Source of the DNA: Nitrospira sp.
GTDB lineage: Bacteria; Nitrospirota; Nitrospiria; Nitrospirales; Nitrospiraceae
Assembly (NCBI GenBank): GCA_018242665.1
Contig: JAFEBL010000038.1
Span: 1-35,217, forward strand
Direction: 5' to 3'
Length of the DNA stretch: 35,217 nucleotides
The notes beneath the pieces were generated by a model. It saw only the letters and a list, made by a program, of their open reading frames with translations, was not told where the DNA came from and made no database searches. Every line of letters begins with the position of its first letter. The first letter of the stretch is position 1. Below, one piece after another: positions 25,342-34,737 of this stretch. A program made the translations under genes and the position numbers.

Positions 25342-25561
25342 TCCCTCCATTCCACGCAAGACCCTCCGAATCCCCGCAAACGCACTCTGCACACAAGCCC
25401 TTGTTTCCTTGTTGGTTTTCTGCAGGAGCCTCGCACGGCCGCCTGGCCTCCGCCTTGCTCTACGCACCAGCCGACGGCGGGCAATCCGGCAGGAAGGAGG
25501 TGAGCATCACCAGCCGGCCCCGCAGCAATGGACCAATCGAAGGATGGATCAACAACCAAGA

Positions 25562-25578
25562 GGCCGCATCAGGCGGCC
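25562..25578 (+). promoter_or_regulatory. Leader hairpin before the ompA ribosome site
   Basis: GGCCGC (25562-25567) pairs with GCGGCC (25573-25578) across a 5-nt loop, ending 7 nt before the AAGGAG ribosome site (25586-25591) of the OmpA-family gene. It may influence translation of that gene. The 407-bp gap 25194-25600 otherwise contains the inverted repeat at 25322-25341 and an orphan AAGGAGGTGA at 25494-25503. I saw no convincing gene or sigma-54 site in it. Confidence 0.3.
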
Positions 25579-25600
25579 GCCACACAAGGAGCACCGCATC

Positions 25601-26410
25601 ATGCAGAAAACCCCCACAGCCACCGTCGGCGCAGGACCAGTCGCCCCAACCATTGTCGGACCGGAGAAGGACATGAAGGATGTCTACATCCTCAGCGGAT
25701 TGGTCGGATTCCTGGCCGTCGTCGTCGCCGCCTTTTGGTACTACTCTCAAGCCGACGAGGCGGCTCATAGCAACCGCTCAGCCGAGCCATTCAACAGCGC
25801 ACAAGTGTCCCAGGTCCTCAAAGACTCGACCGAACCGCTGCCGGTCGCAGTGTCCCTCCCGGCTACCCGGGTCGAGTCGGTCCCCCTGGCCAGCCGGAGC
25901 ACGGACATCCTCCACGACGACATCTCATTTGAAGTCGGCCGTAAGGGGTTAACCGACGACGGCAAGGCCGCATTGCAACGCCATGCTGAGTTTCTGAAGA
26001 ACGAGCCGGACTGGGGTGTGTTGGTCCAAGGGTATACCGATCAACAGGGCTCGATGAGCTTTAACAAGATTCTCGGGCTGAAGCGCGCTGAGACCGTGAA
26101 ACAACAACTGATCGCGCTGGGCGTACCAGAAGCGGCGATTCGCACCGTCAGCCTGGGTGAGGAAGGTGCCTTGTGCATCGACAAAAGCGATGTCTGCCGC
26201 CGGATGAACCGGCGGGTGCACCTGGAGATGCGAAAGATCGGCCTGGAACACATGGTAAGCGCGCCCCTTGCTACGGAAGCCGTCACTGATTCCCTCGCCG
26301 ACAACCTCGACCGCTCAACCGAGACGGGAATAGCGGATTCAACCAGCGACATTCCGTCCACTGCCGAATCCGACGCCGCAACGACCATCGACTCGAGCAC
26401 CGGCAACTAA
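25601..26410 (+). CDS. OmpA-family protein of the dedicated sortase system
   Basis: A 269-residue protein with one N-terminal membrane helix (about residues 27-48, ILSGLVGFLAVVVAAFWYY), a linker, an OmpA C-terminal peptidoglycan-binding domain (about 105-220) and a Thr/Ser/Asp-rich tail. The OmpA domain shows VQGYTDQQGS, LKRAETVKQQL and MNRRVHLEM, which match the family's peptidoglycan contacts. ATG at 25601 has an AAGGAG site 9 nt upstream; the longer open frame from 25409 is not protein-like. An OmpA-family protein (PdsO) is a known member of the proteobacterial dedicated sortase system, and this gene sits directly before the sortase target. Its C-terminal tail carries no sorting signal. 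Confidence 0.87.
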   Translation: MQKTPTATVGAGPVAPTIVGPEKDMKDVYILSGLVGFLAVVVAAFWYYSQADEAAHSNRSAEPFNSAQVSQVLKDSTEPLPVAVSLPATRVESVPLASRSTDILHDDISFEVGRKGLTDDGKAALQRHAEFLKNEPDWGVLVQGYTDQQGSMSFNKILGLKRAETVKQQLIALGVPEAAIRTVSLGEEGALCIDKSDVCRRMNRRVHLEMRKIGLEHMVSAPLATEAVTDSLADNLDRSTETGIADSTSDIPSTAESDAATTIDSSTGN

Positions 26411-26427
26411 TGGCCGGTCGGAGCGCC

Positions 26428-26456
26428 CCTGGGAAAGACTGTCCGTCTTTCCCAGG
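26428..26456 (+). promoter_or_regulatory. Strong intercistronic stem-loop
   Basis: A perfect 12-bp inverted repeat (CCTGGGAAAGAC 26428-26439, GTCTTTCCCAGG 26445-26456) with a 5-nt loop lies in the 96-bp gap between the OmpA-family and VIT/VWA genes. There is no T tract after it, so it may be a partial terminator, an RNA-stability element or a processing site that sets different levels of the two products. Confidence 0.6.
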
Positions 26457-26506
26457 TCCTCCGTCAGCTGCACCACCGTCATCATTCCAGACCATATGAG
26501 GATCAC

Positions 26507-28639
26507 ATGCTTGCGACACTCTCTGCTGCCTATCGACAACGATCCGGACCGTTCGCCGCCCGCCTGATGCTGGGCGCGGTACTCTGCATATGGGGAGCGG
26601 CGGCGCCGCCGCCAGCAGCCGACTCCGCCGAACCGCCCGCCACCGTAACGACGGGAGTCATTCCGACCATGGGGCTCAATGACGTCACGGAAGGAGCCTT
26701 GCTGTTCAGGACCGATCCAACTGGCCGATATACCCCCGCCCCAATCCTACACACCGACGTGCAAATCGCCGTCACCGGCACCATCGTCCGCGCGACGGTC
26801 AGGCAGGAATTCACCAACCCCAGCACACGCAAGGGTGACTGGCTGGAGGGGATCTACGTTTTTCCACTACCGGAGACCGCGGCAGTCGACCATCTGCGCA
26901 TGAAGGTCGGTGAGCGTGTGATTGAAGGGCAGATCAAGGAGCGGGGCGAGGCCAAGCGCAGCTATGAACAGGCCAAACAGGAAGGGAAACGCACCAGCCT
27001 CGTGGAGCAGGAACGTCCGAATATCTTCACAACCTCTGTGGCGAACATCGGGCCCGGCGAACGGGTCGTCGTCGAGATCGAATACCAGGAGACCGTCCGA
27101 TATGAGAATGGACAATTTCAGCTCCGCTTTCCTATGGCAGTGGGACCACGCTACATCCCGGGTACGCCGGTAATCATCGAAGGCCAACCGCCCAGCGGAT
27201 CGGGCACGATGCCGGATACCGACCGCGTCCCCGATGCCTCACGCATCACCCCGCCCGTACAGGCACCGCACGACGGCCCTGTGAATCCCTTGAGCCTGTC
27301 CGTCACACTCAGCCCGGGCTTCCCCACAGAGCAGATCGAGTCGCCCTATCACCCCATCATTACGATCCCCGACGCAGATCAGGGCTACCAGGTCAGTCTC
27401 AAAGAGGAGACCGTCCCGGCCGATCGTGACTTTCAACTGACCTGGCGCCAGGCCCCACGAACCGAGCCGCTGGCGACAGTCTTCACGGAGCAGAAGAACG
27501 GCGACACCTATGCCCTCCTCATGCTCGTCCCACCAACCCAGCTTGACGCCAAGGCGCCGCGGGTGCCTCGCGACCTCACCTTCATCATCGACACCTCTGG
27601 TTCGATGGCCGGCGCGTCGATCGCACAGGCCAAGAGTTCGTTGGTTGCAGCGCTGACGCGGCTGACCGCCCAGGACCGCTTCAACATTATTCAGTTCAAC
27701 AACCAGGTCCGATCACTCTTCGCCACCCCGCAGCCGGTGACGACCACCACCATCAAGCAGGCCGTTCGGTACACCGAACACCTCACAGCCGACGGAGGCA
27801 CCGAGGTGGTGCCGGCGCTTCGTCAAGCATTGAAGAGTCCGCAAGATACCTCCAGACTGCAGCAACTCATTCTCCTCACCGATGGTCAAATCGGGAACGA
27901 AGACGAACTCTTCGAACTCTTGCACCATCGTGTGGGCGCCAGACGTCTGTTCACCATCGGGATCGGCGCCACTCAAAATAGCTACTTGATGCGGAAGATG
28001 GCGGAGTTCGGCCGCGGCACCTTCACCTACATCGGCAAGATCGACGAGGTGAAGGAAAAGTTGGACGCGCTGTTCAAGAAACTGGAGCGGCCGGTGCTCA
28101 GCGACATCACGTTGGACGGGACCGGCTGGTCGACTCTGGAATCCTATCCCGCCATGATCGGCGATCTCTACGAGGGCGAACCGATTGTCCTCGCGATCAA
28201 AGCCGGCTCGCTCCCCGGACAGGCGACATTGCGCGGAAAGGCGGGCGCCTCATCCTGGACACTTCCAGTCTCGTTTCACCATGCGGCAGCCCAGAGTGGG
28301 CTTTCCATCAACTGGGCCAGGCAAAAAATTGCAGCCCTCATGGACGAGACCTACAAGGGGAATCTCGACGACGCCGTTCGCAAGGCGGTGCTCGACGTCG
28401 CGCTGACGCATCACCTCGTCAGCCGATACACGAGCCTCGTTGCGGTCGATGTGACACCGGCCAGGCCGACCGATTCACCAACCGAACAGGACCGCGCCAT
28501 GAATCTGGCGCGCGTGCAGGGCCAGGCTTCTCTGGCCGGCCTGCCAAAAACCGCAACCGGTGTGCAGTTACATATCCTGCTCGGGCTTACGGGGCTCTTG
28601 TCTGCCGCCCTGCTGTGGAAACTCAGGACGACGATCTGA
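26507..28639 (+). CDS. VIT/VWA sortase target protein
   Basis: A 710-residue surface protein. An N-terminal signal peptide (likely cleavage after AADSA) is followed by a VIT domain (about residues 70-200; IYVFPLPETAAVDHL and ERGEAKRSYEQAKQEG are typical) and a von Willebrand A domain with an intact MIDAS, DTSGS at 362-366 plus LLTDGQ. The C-terminus is a cell-wall-type sorting signal: LPKTA (679-683), a hydrophobic helix and a basic tail KLRTTI. This is the arrangement of the 'marine proteobacterial sortase target' family, usually the only sortase substrate in its genome. Sortase would cut between Thr682 and Ala683. VWA domains bind metal-dependent ligands, so adhesion is a likely role (inference). 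The stop overlaps the sortase start by 1 bp. Confidence 0.93.
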   Translation: MLATLSAAYRQRSGPFAARLMLGAVLCIWGAAAPPPAADSAEPPATVTTGVIPTMGLNDVTEGALLFRTDPTGRYTPAPILHTDVQIAVTGTIVRATVRQEFTNPSTRKGDWLEGIYVFPLPETAAVDHLRMKVGERVIEGQIKERGEAKRSYEQAKQEGKRTSLVEQERPNIFTTSVANIGPGERVVVEIEYQETVRYENGQFQLRFPMAVGPRYIPGTPVIIEGQPPSGSGTMPDTDRVPDASRITPPVQAPHDGPVNPLSLSVTLSPGFPTEQIESPYHPIITIPDADQGYQVSLKEETVPADRDFQLTWRQAPRTEPLATVFTEQKNGDTYALLMLVPPTQLDAKAPRVPRDLTFIIDTSGSMAGASIAQAKSSLVAALTRLTAQDRFNIIQFNNQVRSLFATPQPVTTTTIKQAVRYTEHLTADGGTEVVPALRQALKSPQDTSRLQQLILLTDGQIGNEDELFELLHHRVGARRLFTIGIGATQNSYLMRKMAEFGRGTFTYIGKIDEVKEKLDALFKKLERPVLSDITLDGTGWSTLESYPAMIGDLYEGEPIVLAIKAGSLPGQATLRGKAGASSWTLPVSFHHAAAQSGLSINWARQKIAALMDETYKGNLDDAVRKAVLDVALTHHLVSRYTSLVAVDVTPARPTDSPTEQDRAMNLARVQGQASLAGLPKTATGVQLHILLGLTGLLSAALLWKLRTTI

Positions 28640-29226
28640 TGACTCGGCGTCGACTGAGGACCCGCCTGCTGACGGGGTTGATGGTGAGCTTGCTCGCCTT
28701 CGGTCTCTGGCAGATTGGGGAAGGATCCTGGATCGTGACAAAGGCCAGGCTCGCGCAGTATCTCCTGCAGCGGGCCTGGACCCGCGCACTGGCCGGTGAA
28801 CTCAGCCCGAAGCCATGGCCGTGGGCCGATACCTGGCCGATCGCACGCTTGCAGATGGAACGACTCTCCGTGGATGAGATCGTCCTGGCCGGGGCCTATG
28901 GGCGAACCCTGGCGTTCGGGCCCGGCCATGTCAGTTCCAGCGCGTTACCGGATAGCCCCGGCAGCGTGATTCTCACTGGCCACCGGGACACACACTTTCA
29001 CTTTCTGAAACAGGTGCGTCTCGGCGATCGAGTGGCTCTCACCGGCACGGATGGAAACAGGGTTCACTATCGCGTCACGGAACAGCGAGTGTTGGATTCG
29101 CGGCGGGATGGGATTCCCATGACACAGGAGGGGCAAGACGTGGTCTTCGTCACCTGTTTTCCATTTGACGCCCTCACCCCGGGCGGTCCGCTACGCTATA
29201 TCGTGCGCGCCGAACGAGTAGACTGA
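28639..29226 (+). CDS. Class GN-type sortase
   Basis: A 195-residue transpeptidase of the sortase superfamily. An N-terminal signal-anchor (LLTGLMVSLLAFGLW) holds it in the inner membrane with the catalytic domain outside. Catalytic residues are His115 (TGHRDTHF), Cys173 (VTCFPFDAL) and Arg186 (PLRYIV). In Gram-negative bacteria such sortases pair with a single dedicated substrate, here the VIT/VWA protein encoded just upstream with TGATG overlap. The acceptor to which the substrate is attached in Gram-negative cells is unknown. ATG at 28639 is chosen over the in-frame start at 28615 because it abuts the upstream stop. The gene ends the co-directional cluster. Confidence 0.93.
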   Translation: MTRRRLRTRLLTGLMVSLLAFGLWQIGEGSWIVTKARLAQYLLQRAWTRALAGELSPKPWPWADTWPIARLQMERLSVDEIVLAGAYGRTLAFGPGHVSSSALPDSPGSVILTGHRDTHFHFLKQVRLGDRVALTGTDGNRVHYRVTEQRVLDSRRDGIPMTQEGQDVVFVTCFPFDALTPGGPLRYIVRAERVD

Positions 29227-29278
29227 GCGTACAGCATCGTCAGCCCCTACCCCGCGATCTTTCGATCCAATGATCCAT

Positions 29279-29315
29279 CCGCCGGGCCGACTCCGACACG
29301 GTACAGGCCCGGCGG
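29279..29315. terminator. Candidate bidirectional terminator hairpin
   Basis: A perfect 10-bp GC-rich inverted repeat (CCGCCGGGCC 29279-29288, GGCCCGGCGG 29306-29315) with a 17-nt loop lies between the convergent sortase and RND pump genes. No T tract follows on either side, so it is only a candidate. Confidence 0.4.
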
Positions 29316-29434
29316 TCCTGCCACCTCCAAGGTTTGGCCATCACCAGTAGCGCCGCTCCGTGATCTAATGGCAGGATGGACGGTCGCCCGGGGAACGGGA
29401 ACGCCTCACCTGTGGTTGGTGAGTGCTCCCGAAA

Positions 29435-32400
29435 CTATTGGGGCTTCTGATGATGCTGATTGACTGACGGCTTCCCATACCGATGCAGCAATTGATACAA
29501 CACGGGTAGGACAAACAAAATCAAGGCAGCCGACGTCAACATGCCGCCCACCACGACCCTCGCGAGCGGCTGCTGCGACTGCGCGCCGATCCCGCTCGCG
29601 ACAGCCGCGGGCAAGAGTCCGATCGCCGCAGCCAGCGAGGTCATGAGCACCGGACGCATCCGGACCTCCGCGCTTTTCATAATCGCTTCACGAACGTCCC
29701 ACCCTTCGCGCAGCAGGTCCTGCATGCGACTGATGAGGATCAACGCGCCTTGCACGGCGACGCCGAAGAGCGAAATGAATCCGACCGCCGCCGAAATGCT
29801 GAAGTGCGTCCCCGTCACCAACAAGGCCAGCACTCCACCGACCAGCGAGAACGGGACGGCTGCCAGTACGAGGAATGCATCCCGAAAATTGTTCAACACC
29901 AGGTAGACCAGAATCAAAATCAGCGCCAGCGTGATCGGTACGATCCTGGCGAGGCGCGCTTTTTCGTCCTGTAACTGGTCGAATTCGCCATGCCATTCGA
30001 TCCGGTAGCCGGCCGGGAACTGAATCTGCTGCTCGATCCGTTCCTGCGCCTCCCGCACAGTTCCCTCCAAGTCGCGGCCACGGACGCTGAACTTGATCGG
30101 GATATACCGTTCATTATTCTCACGATACACGATGAACGCACCGGTCTGCTCAGTAATGGAGGCCAATTGCTTGAGCGGGATACGCGCGCCGTCGGGCGTG
30201 CTGACGACGATGTTGCCGATCGATTCGATATCCCGCCGAAACTCGGGAAGAAACCGCACGACCAGGTCGAACCACCGCTCGCCCTCGTAGATCTTAGTCA
30301 CGGCCTGGCCGCCGATGGCCGCCTGCACCACATCGTTGACATCGTCCACTTTCAATCCGTACCGGGCGCACTCTTCACGATTGACCTCGATGACCAGATT
30401 GGGTTGGCCCAGCAAATGCAGCACGCCCAGGTCCTTGACCCCCTGCACGCTCTTCATTACTGTCTCAATCTGCTTGGCCAATTGCTCCAATGTCTGCAGA
30501 TCGCTGCCGAACAATTTGATGGCGTTCTCGCCCTTCACACCCGACATCGCTTCCTGGACGTTGTCTTGAATCGCCTGGGAGAAGTTGAAGGTCACCCCGG
30601 GAATCACGCCCAACCGTTGCTCGATCTGATCGATGAGCGCCTTTTTCGTCGGCACCTCGGCCCGCCACTCTTTGAACGGCTTCAGCGTGACGAGGAATTC
30701 AGCATTGAAGAAACTGGTGGGATCAGTCCCGTCGTCGGGACGCCCTAACTGCGATGCCGCACTGATGACCTCTGGAAATTGCCTGAACACGCCGCGAATG
30801 TCCGTGACCAGGCGCGCAGCCTGCTCGAAGGAAATATCCACCGGGAAGGTCGTCCGCATCCAGATATTGCCTTCTTCTAACGCGGGCATGAACTCTCCGC
30901 CGATGAACGGTACTGCCGCCATCGCGACCACCAACACGGCCACGGCAATCCCGACGACCAACCATTCACGCCGCAACCCCCAGTCCAAGAGCGAAATGTA
31001 TCGCCGGCTCAAGAATTCCACCACCGCCGTGTCTCGCTCCTTGATGGGGCCTGTCAACAGGAGGGAACAGAGGGCCGGCGCCAGGGTAAAGGCCATGAGC
31101 AAGGCTCCGCTCAACGCAAACCCGTAGGTCAGGGACATCGGGGCAAACACCTTCCCCGGCACGCCGGTCATGGTGAACAGCGGCAGGAACGCAATGACGA
31201 TGATGGTGGTGGCGAAAAAAATCGGGCGGCCGACTTCGCGGGCGGCCCGCATCACGTGCATGGGCACCGTCACGCCCTGCGAGGACTTGTGTGCGAGATG
31301 GTAAAAAATGCTCTCGACCATGATGAGGGTGGAGTCGACGATAATGCCGAAATCCACCGCGCCCAACGAGATCAAATTCGCTGACTGCCCGGCGAGCACC
31401 ATCATGCCGAAGGTGAACAGCAAGGCGACCGGGACGGTCAATGCCACAATCATCGCCGTGCGGAAGTGGCCCAAGAACACATACAAGATGATCGACACCA
31501 GGACGACGCCCGCGATCAAAATATCGATGACCGTTTCAATGGTGGTGTGGATCAGCACGGTGCGGTCATAGAACGTCTTGATTTGCACGCCTTTGGGCAA
31601 CTTACGGGCGTTCAGCTCCTCCACCTTTTCATGCACCTTGTCCAACACCGGCAGCGCCTTGGCGCCTCGCTGCAGCAGGACGACGCCCTCAACGACATCA
31701 TCCCGGTCATCGATACCCACCTTCCCCAGCCGCACCCGCGAGCCGATGCTGGTCTTTCCCAGGTTTCGGATAAAGACCGGCGTGCCTTCCTTCTGCGTCA
31801 CGACCGTGTTGGAAATATCGTCGAGCTTCTTGATCAGCCCCATGCCCCGGATATTGAAACTCTGCTCCCCCATCGTCAGGTAATTGCCGCCGACGTCCGT
31901 ATTGCTCTTGGCGAGGCCGTCCATGACCTGGTCGAGCGTGACGTTGTAGCTCATGAGCTGACCGGGATCCAACTCCACATGGTATTCCTTGGTCGTGCCG
32001 CCATACGTACTCACATCGATCACGCCGGAGACGCGTTTGAACTCGCGCCGGATCTGCCAATCCTGCGTTGTCTTCAAGTCGGTCAGGGACACATGGTCGC
32101 CAGTGAGTTCATACCGAAAAATTTCGGCGATGGCGGACCAGGGCGAGATGGTTGGCTGCACGTTTTGCGGCAACACCGTGAGCTGAAGGCGGTTGAGTAT
32201 TTCCTGTCGATCACGGAAATAGTCGGTGCCGAAATCGAAATAGACTTTGATGTCGCTCAATCCGAAGATCGAGAGCGAGCGAATCTCCGTCAACCCCGGC
32301 ATGCCTTGCAACGCAATCTCGATGGGAAGGGTAATAGCCCGCTCCATCTGCTCGCCGGACCAGCCGGGATATTGGGTGATGACCTCGATCATCGGGGGGG

Positions 32401-32527
32401 AGGGATCGGGATAGGCGACGACGTCCAGAATGTGGAACGCATAGAGACCGCCGAACAACAGGGCCAGTCCGGCAAGGCACACCATGAACCGTTGCGCCAA
32501 TGCAAAACCCACCAGCCGTTCAATCAT
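29435..32527 (-). CDS. RND heavy-metal efflux pump, CzcA/CusA family
   Basis: A 1030-residue inner-membrane pump of the heavy-metal-efflux (HME) branch of RND proteins, which export divalent or monovalent metal cations by proton antiport in a tripartite complex. The N-terminal helix precedes VVAYPDPSPPMIEVITQYPG, as in the family, and 12 helices flank two large periplasmic loops. The proton-relay residues in helix 4 are intact: Asp392, Asp398 and Glu405 in VDFGIIVDSTLIMVES. The porter-loop GVQIKTFYDRT segment is also typical. Start at 32527 follows a GGAGAAGG site. No adaptor (CzcB) or outer-membrane channel (CzcC) gene lies beside it in the window, so partners must be elsewhere or left out. 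The metal is not predictable from this alone. Confidence 0.94.
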   Translation of the reverse strand: MIERLVGFALAQRFMVCLAGLALLFGGLYAFHILDVVAYPDPSPPMIEVITQYPGWSGEQMERAITLPIEIALQGMPGLTEIRSLSIFGLSDIKVYFDFGTDYFRDRQEILNRLQLTVLPQNVQPTISPWSAIAEIFRYELTGDHVSLTDLKTTQDWQIRREFKRVSGVIDVSTYGGTTKEYHVELDPGQLMSYNVTLDQVMDGLAKSNTDVGGNYLTMGEQSFNIRGMGLIKKLDDISNTVVTQKEGTPVFIRNLGKTSIGSRVRLGKVGIDDRDDVVEGVVLLQRGAKALPVLDKVHEKVEELNARKLPKGVQIKTFYDRTVLIHTTIETVIDILIAGVVLVSIILYVFLGHFRTAMIVALTVPVALLFTFGMMVLAGQSANLISLGAVDFGIIVDSTLIMVESIFYHLAHKSSQGVTVPMHVMRAAREVGRPIFFATTIIVIAFLPLFTMTGVPGKVFAPMSLTYGFALSGALLMAFTLAPALCSLLLTGPIKERDTAVVEFLSRRYISLLDWGLRREWLVVGIAVAVLVVAMAAVPFIGGEFMPALEEGNIWMRTTFPVDISFEQAARLVTDIRGVFRQFPEVISAASQLGRPDDGTDPTSFFNAEFLVTLKPFKEWRAEVPTKKALIDQIEQRLGVIPGVTFNFSQAIQDNVQEAMSGVKGENAIKLFGSDLQTLEQLAKQIETVMKSVQGVKDLGVLHLLGQPNLVIEVNREECARYGLKVDDVNDVVQAAIGGQAVTKIYEGERWFDLVVRFLPEFRRDIESIGNIVVSTPDGARIPLKQLASITEQTGAFIVYRENNERYIPIKFSVRGRDLEGTVREAQERIEQQIQFPAGYRIEWHGEFDQLQDEKARLARIVPITLALILILVYLVLNNFRDAFLVLAAVPFSLVGGVLALLVTGTHFSISAAVGFISLFGVAVQGALILISRMQDLLREGWDVREAIMKSAEVRMRPVLMTSLAAAIGLLPAAVASGIGAQSQQPLARVVVGGMLTSAALILFVLPVLYQLLHRYGKPSVNQHHQKPQ

Positions 32528-32659
32528 ACCCGCCTTCTCCCTGTATGCTCCCTCGCTCCCGCCCGCGCCCGATCAGCGGACGCATGACGAGACAACCAAC
32601 GGACGCCCCCGCCTGGGAAGCGCATTGATGGACTCCCCCTCAGCACAGCGTTCGACGGG

Positions 32660-32998
32660 CTACACTCGATAGACAGAGAGTCGGGACAGCAGATCGCAGG
32701 TCGGCAGCGAGGTGTGACTCGGACAGCGGGGAGGGCGGGAACTATTGGCGGAAGCGTGAAGCTGGAGGCTTGTGGGACCTGACTCGTACGTGATGGCCTT
32801 GGCGGTCGCATCATCCCGCAACTCGTCCACGTCCACCTCGGTTGCCCACTGGGTATCGGTCGCTCCCCCAGGTGGATCAATCTGCCCCCCGATCAGATCG
32901 GCCCAGGACAGACCGGCCACGACGACCCAGACCAGCAAGAGCACAAACACTTGCAGGCCCATGCGTAGTGATAGGCGCGGGGCAAGGATGACGTTCAT
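32660..32998 (-). CDS. Small membrane-anchored protein, unknown function
   Basis: A 112-residue open frame with one N-terminal hydrophobic helix (MGLQVFVLLLVWVVVAGLSWA) that could be a signal peptide or anchor, then a polar domain (DTQWATEVDVDELRDD) and a Ser/Pro-rich end with Cys residues. It lies upstream of the RND pump on the same strand, with 132 bp between. ATG at 32998 is preferred; a GTG at 33031 is possible; neither has a clear ribosome site. Whether it belongs to the pump is unknown. No family recognised. The flanking stretches 32528-32659 and 32999-33242 show nothing else that I can support. Confidence 0.5.
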   Translation of the reverse strand: MNVILAPRLSLRMGLQVFVLLLVWVVVAGLSWADLIGGQIDPPGGATDTQWATEVDVDELRDDATAKAITYESGPTSLQLHASANSSRPPRCPSHTSLPTCDLLSRLSVYRV

Positions 32999-33242
32999 AG
33001 GAGCAGGTGACGATTTGCGTGAACACTCCACATCAACCGGCGTTGGCGCAGAGTATCACAGGCGTTCCGCGCCAACAAGACGTCAGGCGAATTCCGGCTG
33101 ACAGGTCTGCAGGGTACTGCGTCAGGGCGGCCTTTTCCGTGTAAGCGACTCCCCACCCGGCAGCACAAGGCCCATCGATGGCCCGAGGCAAAATGGCCCT
33201 GCTTGAATTGATGGCCCATTGTCAGTGTGGTAGGGTCCGCGC

Positions 33243-34628
33243 ATGTCGGGTTCGGTGCAATCCTTGACGCTGGTGACGGTTCCCGGCGGCTCACCTCTAC
33301 TCGGTCACCTGCAGGCGTTCAAGGCCAACCCGCTGGAGACGATGGCGGGATGGTGGCGCCAACATGGCGATGCCCTCCGCTTCAGGCTCGGCCCCAAGGT
33401 TATCTACCTGCTCAGTCATCCCGATCTGGCCGAAGACATCCTGGTCCACCACGCCGACCGCTTTGTGAAAGTGTATCACCCCAGACGCCCGTCCGGCCTT
33501 GCGCTGGTCTTGGGCAATGGGCTGGTCACTAGTTCCGGCGATGTCTGGAAACGGCACCGGCGCATCATCCAGCCGATCTTTCACCGCTCGCGCATGGCGG
33601 CGATGGCCAACCGAATGGTTCAGGTCGGCGAGCAACGCCTGGCCGATTGGACGAGAAAACAGGGGCAGCAGGTCGATATCGCCAGCGAGATGATGCAGTT
33701 GGCCCTGGAAGTCATCTCTCAAACCATGTTCACCACCAGCATGGCCGCCCACATCGATCGGATCAATGAGTCGCTGCGTGTGAGCCTGCGATATGCGTTC
33801 GATTCATTCCAGAACCCACTCCATCTTCCCCTGTGGGTGCCGACGGCGCGCAATCGAGAATTCCGCGCAGCAATGCAGTTTCTCGACGGACTGATCTACG
33901 GACTCCTTGCTGAACGGCGCCGGAACGGAGTGCGACACGATGATCTGCTTGATTTGTTGCTCCAGGCTCGCGACGAGGAGACGGGCACCGGTCTCAGCGA
34001 TCAAGAACTGCGCGACGAGGCTCTGACGATTTTCGCAGCCGGTCACGAAACCACCGCGAACGCACTCGCCTGGACCTGGTACCTCCTCGCCACCCATCCG
34101 GACGCCAAGGCCCGGTTTCATGAGGAAATAGATCGAGTGCTGCAAGGGCGAACCCCGAACGCCGGCGACCTGGCCCACCTGCCCTATACCCGAGCGGTGT
34201 TTGATGAAGCGCTCCGGCTCTATCCGCCTGCCGTCGCCGTTCAACGCAAGACCACGCAACCTGTCACAATTCGTGGACTCACGCTGCCGGCTGACGCCAT
34301 CGTTCTCATCGGAGTATACAACCTGCACCGGCATCCTGATTTTTGGCCTTCCCCTGAACAATTTCTCCCGGAACGTTGGTTGGAACATGAACGACCCGAC
34401 GCTCGATGCGCCTATCTCCCATTCGGCGCGGGGCCGCGCGCCTGCGTGGGAACACACTTCGCGACCGTGGAAGGGCCGCTCCTCCTCGCACTGTTCGGCC
34501 GCCGCTATGATCCACGGCTGGTCCAGAAACTGGTCGAACCGGAACTCATGGTCACCCTGCGACCCAAAGGAGGCATCCGAATGACGCTTGAGCCCCGCCC
34601 CCACGCAGCGGCCGGATCTGCAGTCTGA
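33243..34628 (+). CDS. Cytochrome P450
   Basis: A 461-residue heme-thiolate monooxygenase. Landmarks are the oxygen-binding I-helix motif AAGHETT (265-271), ExxR (Glu322, Arg325 in EALRLYP), FLPERWL and the heme loop FGAGPRACVGTHFA with the axial Cys401. No membrane anchor or fused reductase is seen, so it is a soluble bacterial-type P450 that needs separate redox partners, none of which is in the window. The layout resembles fatty-acid/alkane-hydroxylating bacterial P450s (CYP102-like heme domains and their relatives), but the substrate cannot be read from sequence alone. ATG at 33243 has an AGGG site upstream. It stands alone, transcribed away from the small membrane protein gene. Confidence 0.95.
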   Translation: MSGSVQSLTLVTVPGGSPLLGHLQAFKANPLETMAGWWRQHGDALRFRLGPKVIYLLSHPDLAEDILVHHADRFVKVYHPRRPSGLALVLGNGLVTSSGDVWKRHRRIIQPIFHRSRMAAMANRMVQVGEQRLADWTRKQGQQVDIASEMMQLALEVISQTMFTTSMAAHIDRINESLRVSLRYAFDSFQNPLHLPLWVPTARNREFRAAMQFLDGLIYGLLAERRRNGVRHDDLLDLLLQARDEETGTGLSDQELRDEALTIFAAGHETTANALAWTWYLLATHPDAKARFHEEIDRVLQGRTPNAGDLAHLPYTRAVFDEALRLYPPAVAVQRKTTQPVTIRGLTLPADAIVLIGVYNLHRHPDFWPSPEQFLPERWLEHERPDARCAYLPFGAGPRACVGTHFATVEGPLLLALFGRRYDPRLVQKLVEPELMVTLRPKGGIRMTLEPRPHAAAGSAV

Positions 34629-34737
34629 CGGTATTGTGCAGACTAGAAGTTATCAAGGAAGGTGGCGATGGCATACATGCACTTATTGAGGCCATGGCGG
34701 CACGCGAATTTGAGAGCGGTCTACGATCGTCAGGCGG

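Noticed and set aside
31466..32587. 373-codon plus-strand frame
   Set aside because: Antisense to the RND pump gene.
34622..34644. AGTCTG/CAGACT inverted repeat after the P450 gene
   Set aside because: Only 6 bp with an 11-nt loop and no T tract; too weak to call a terminator.
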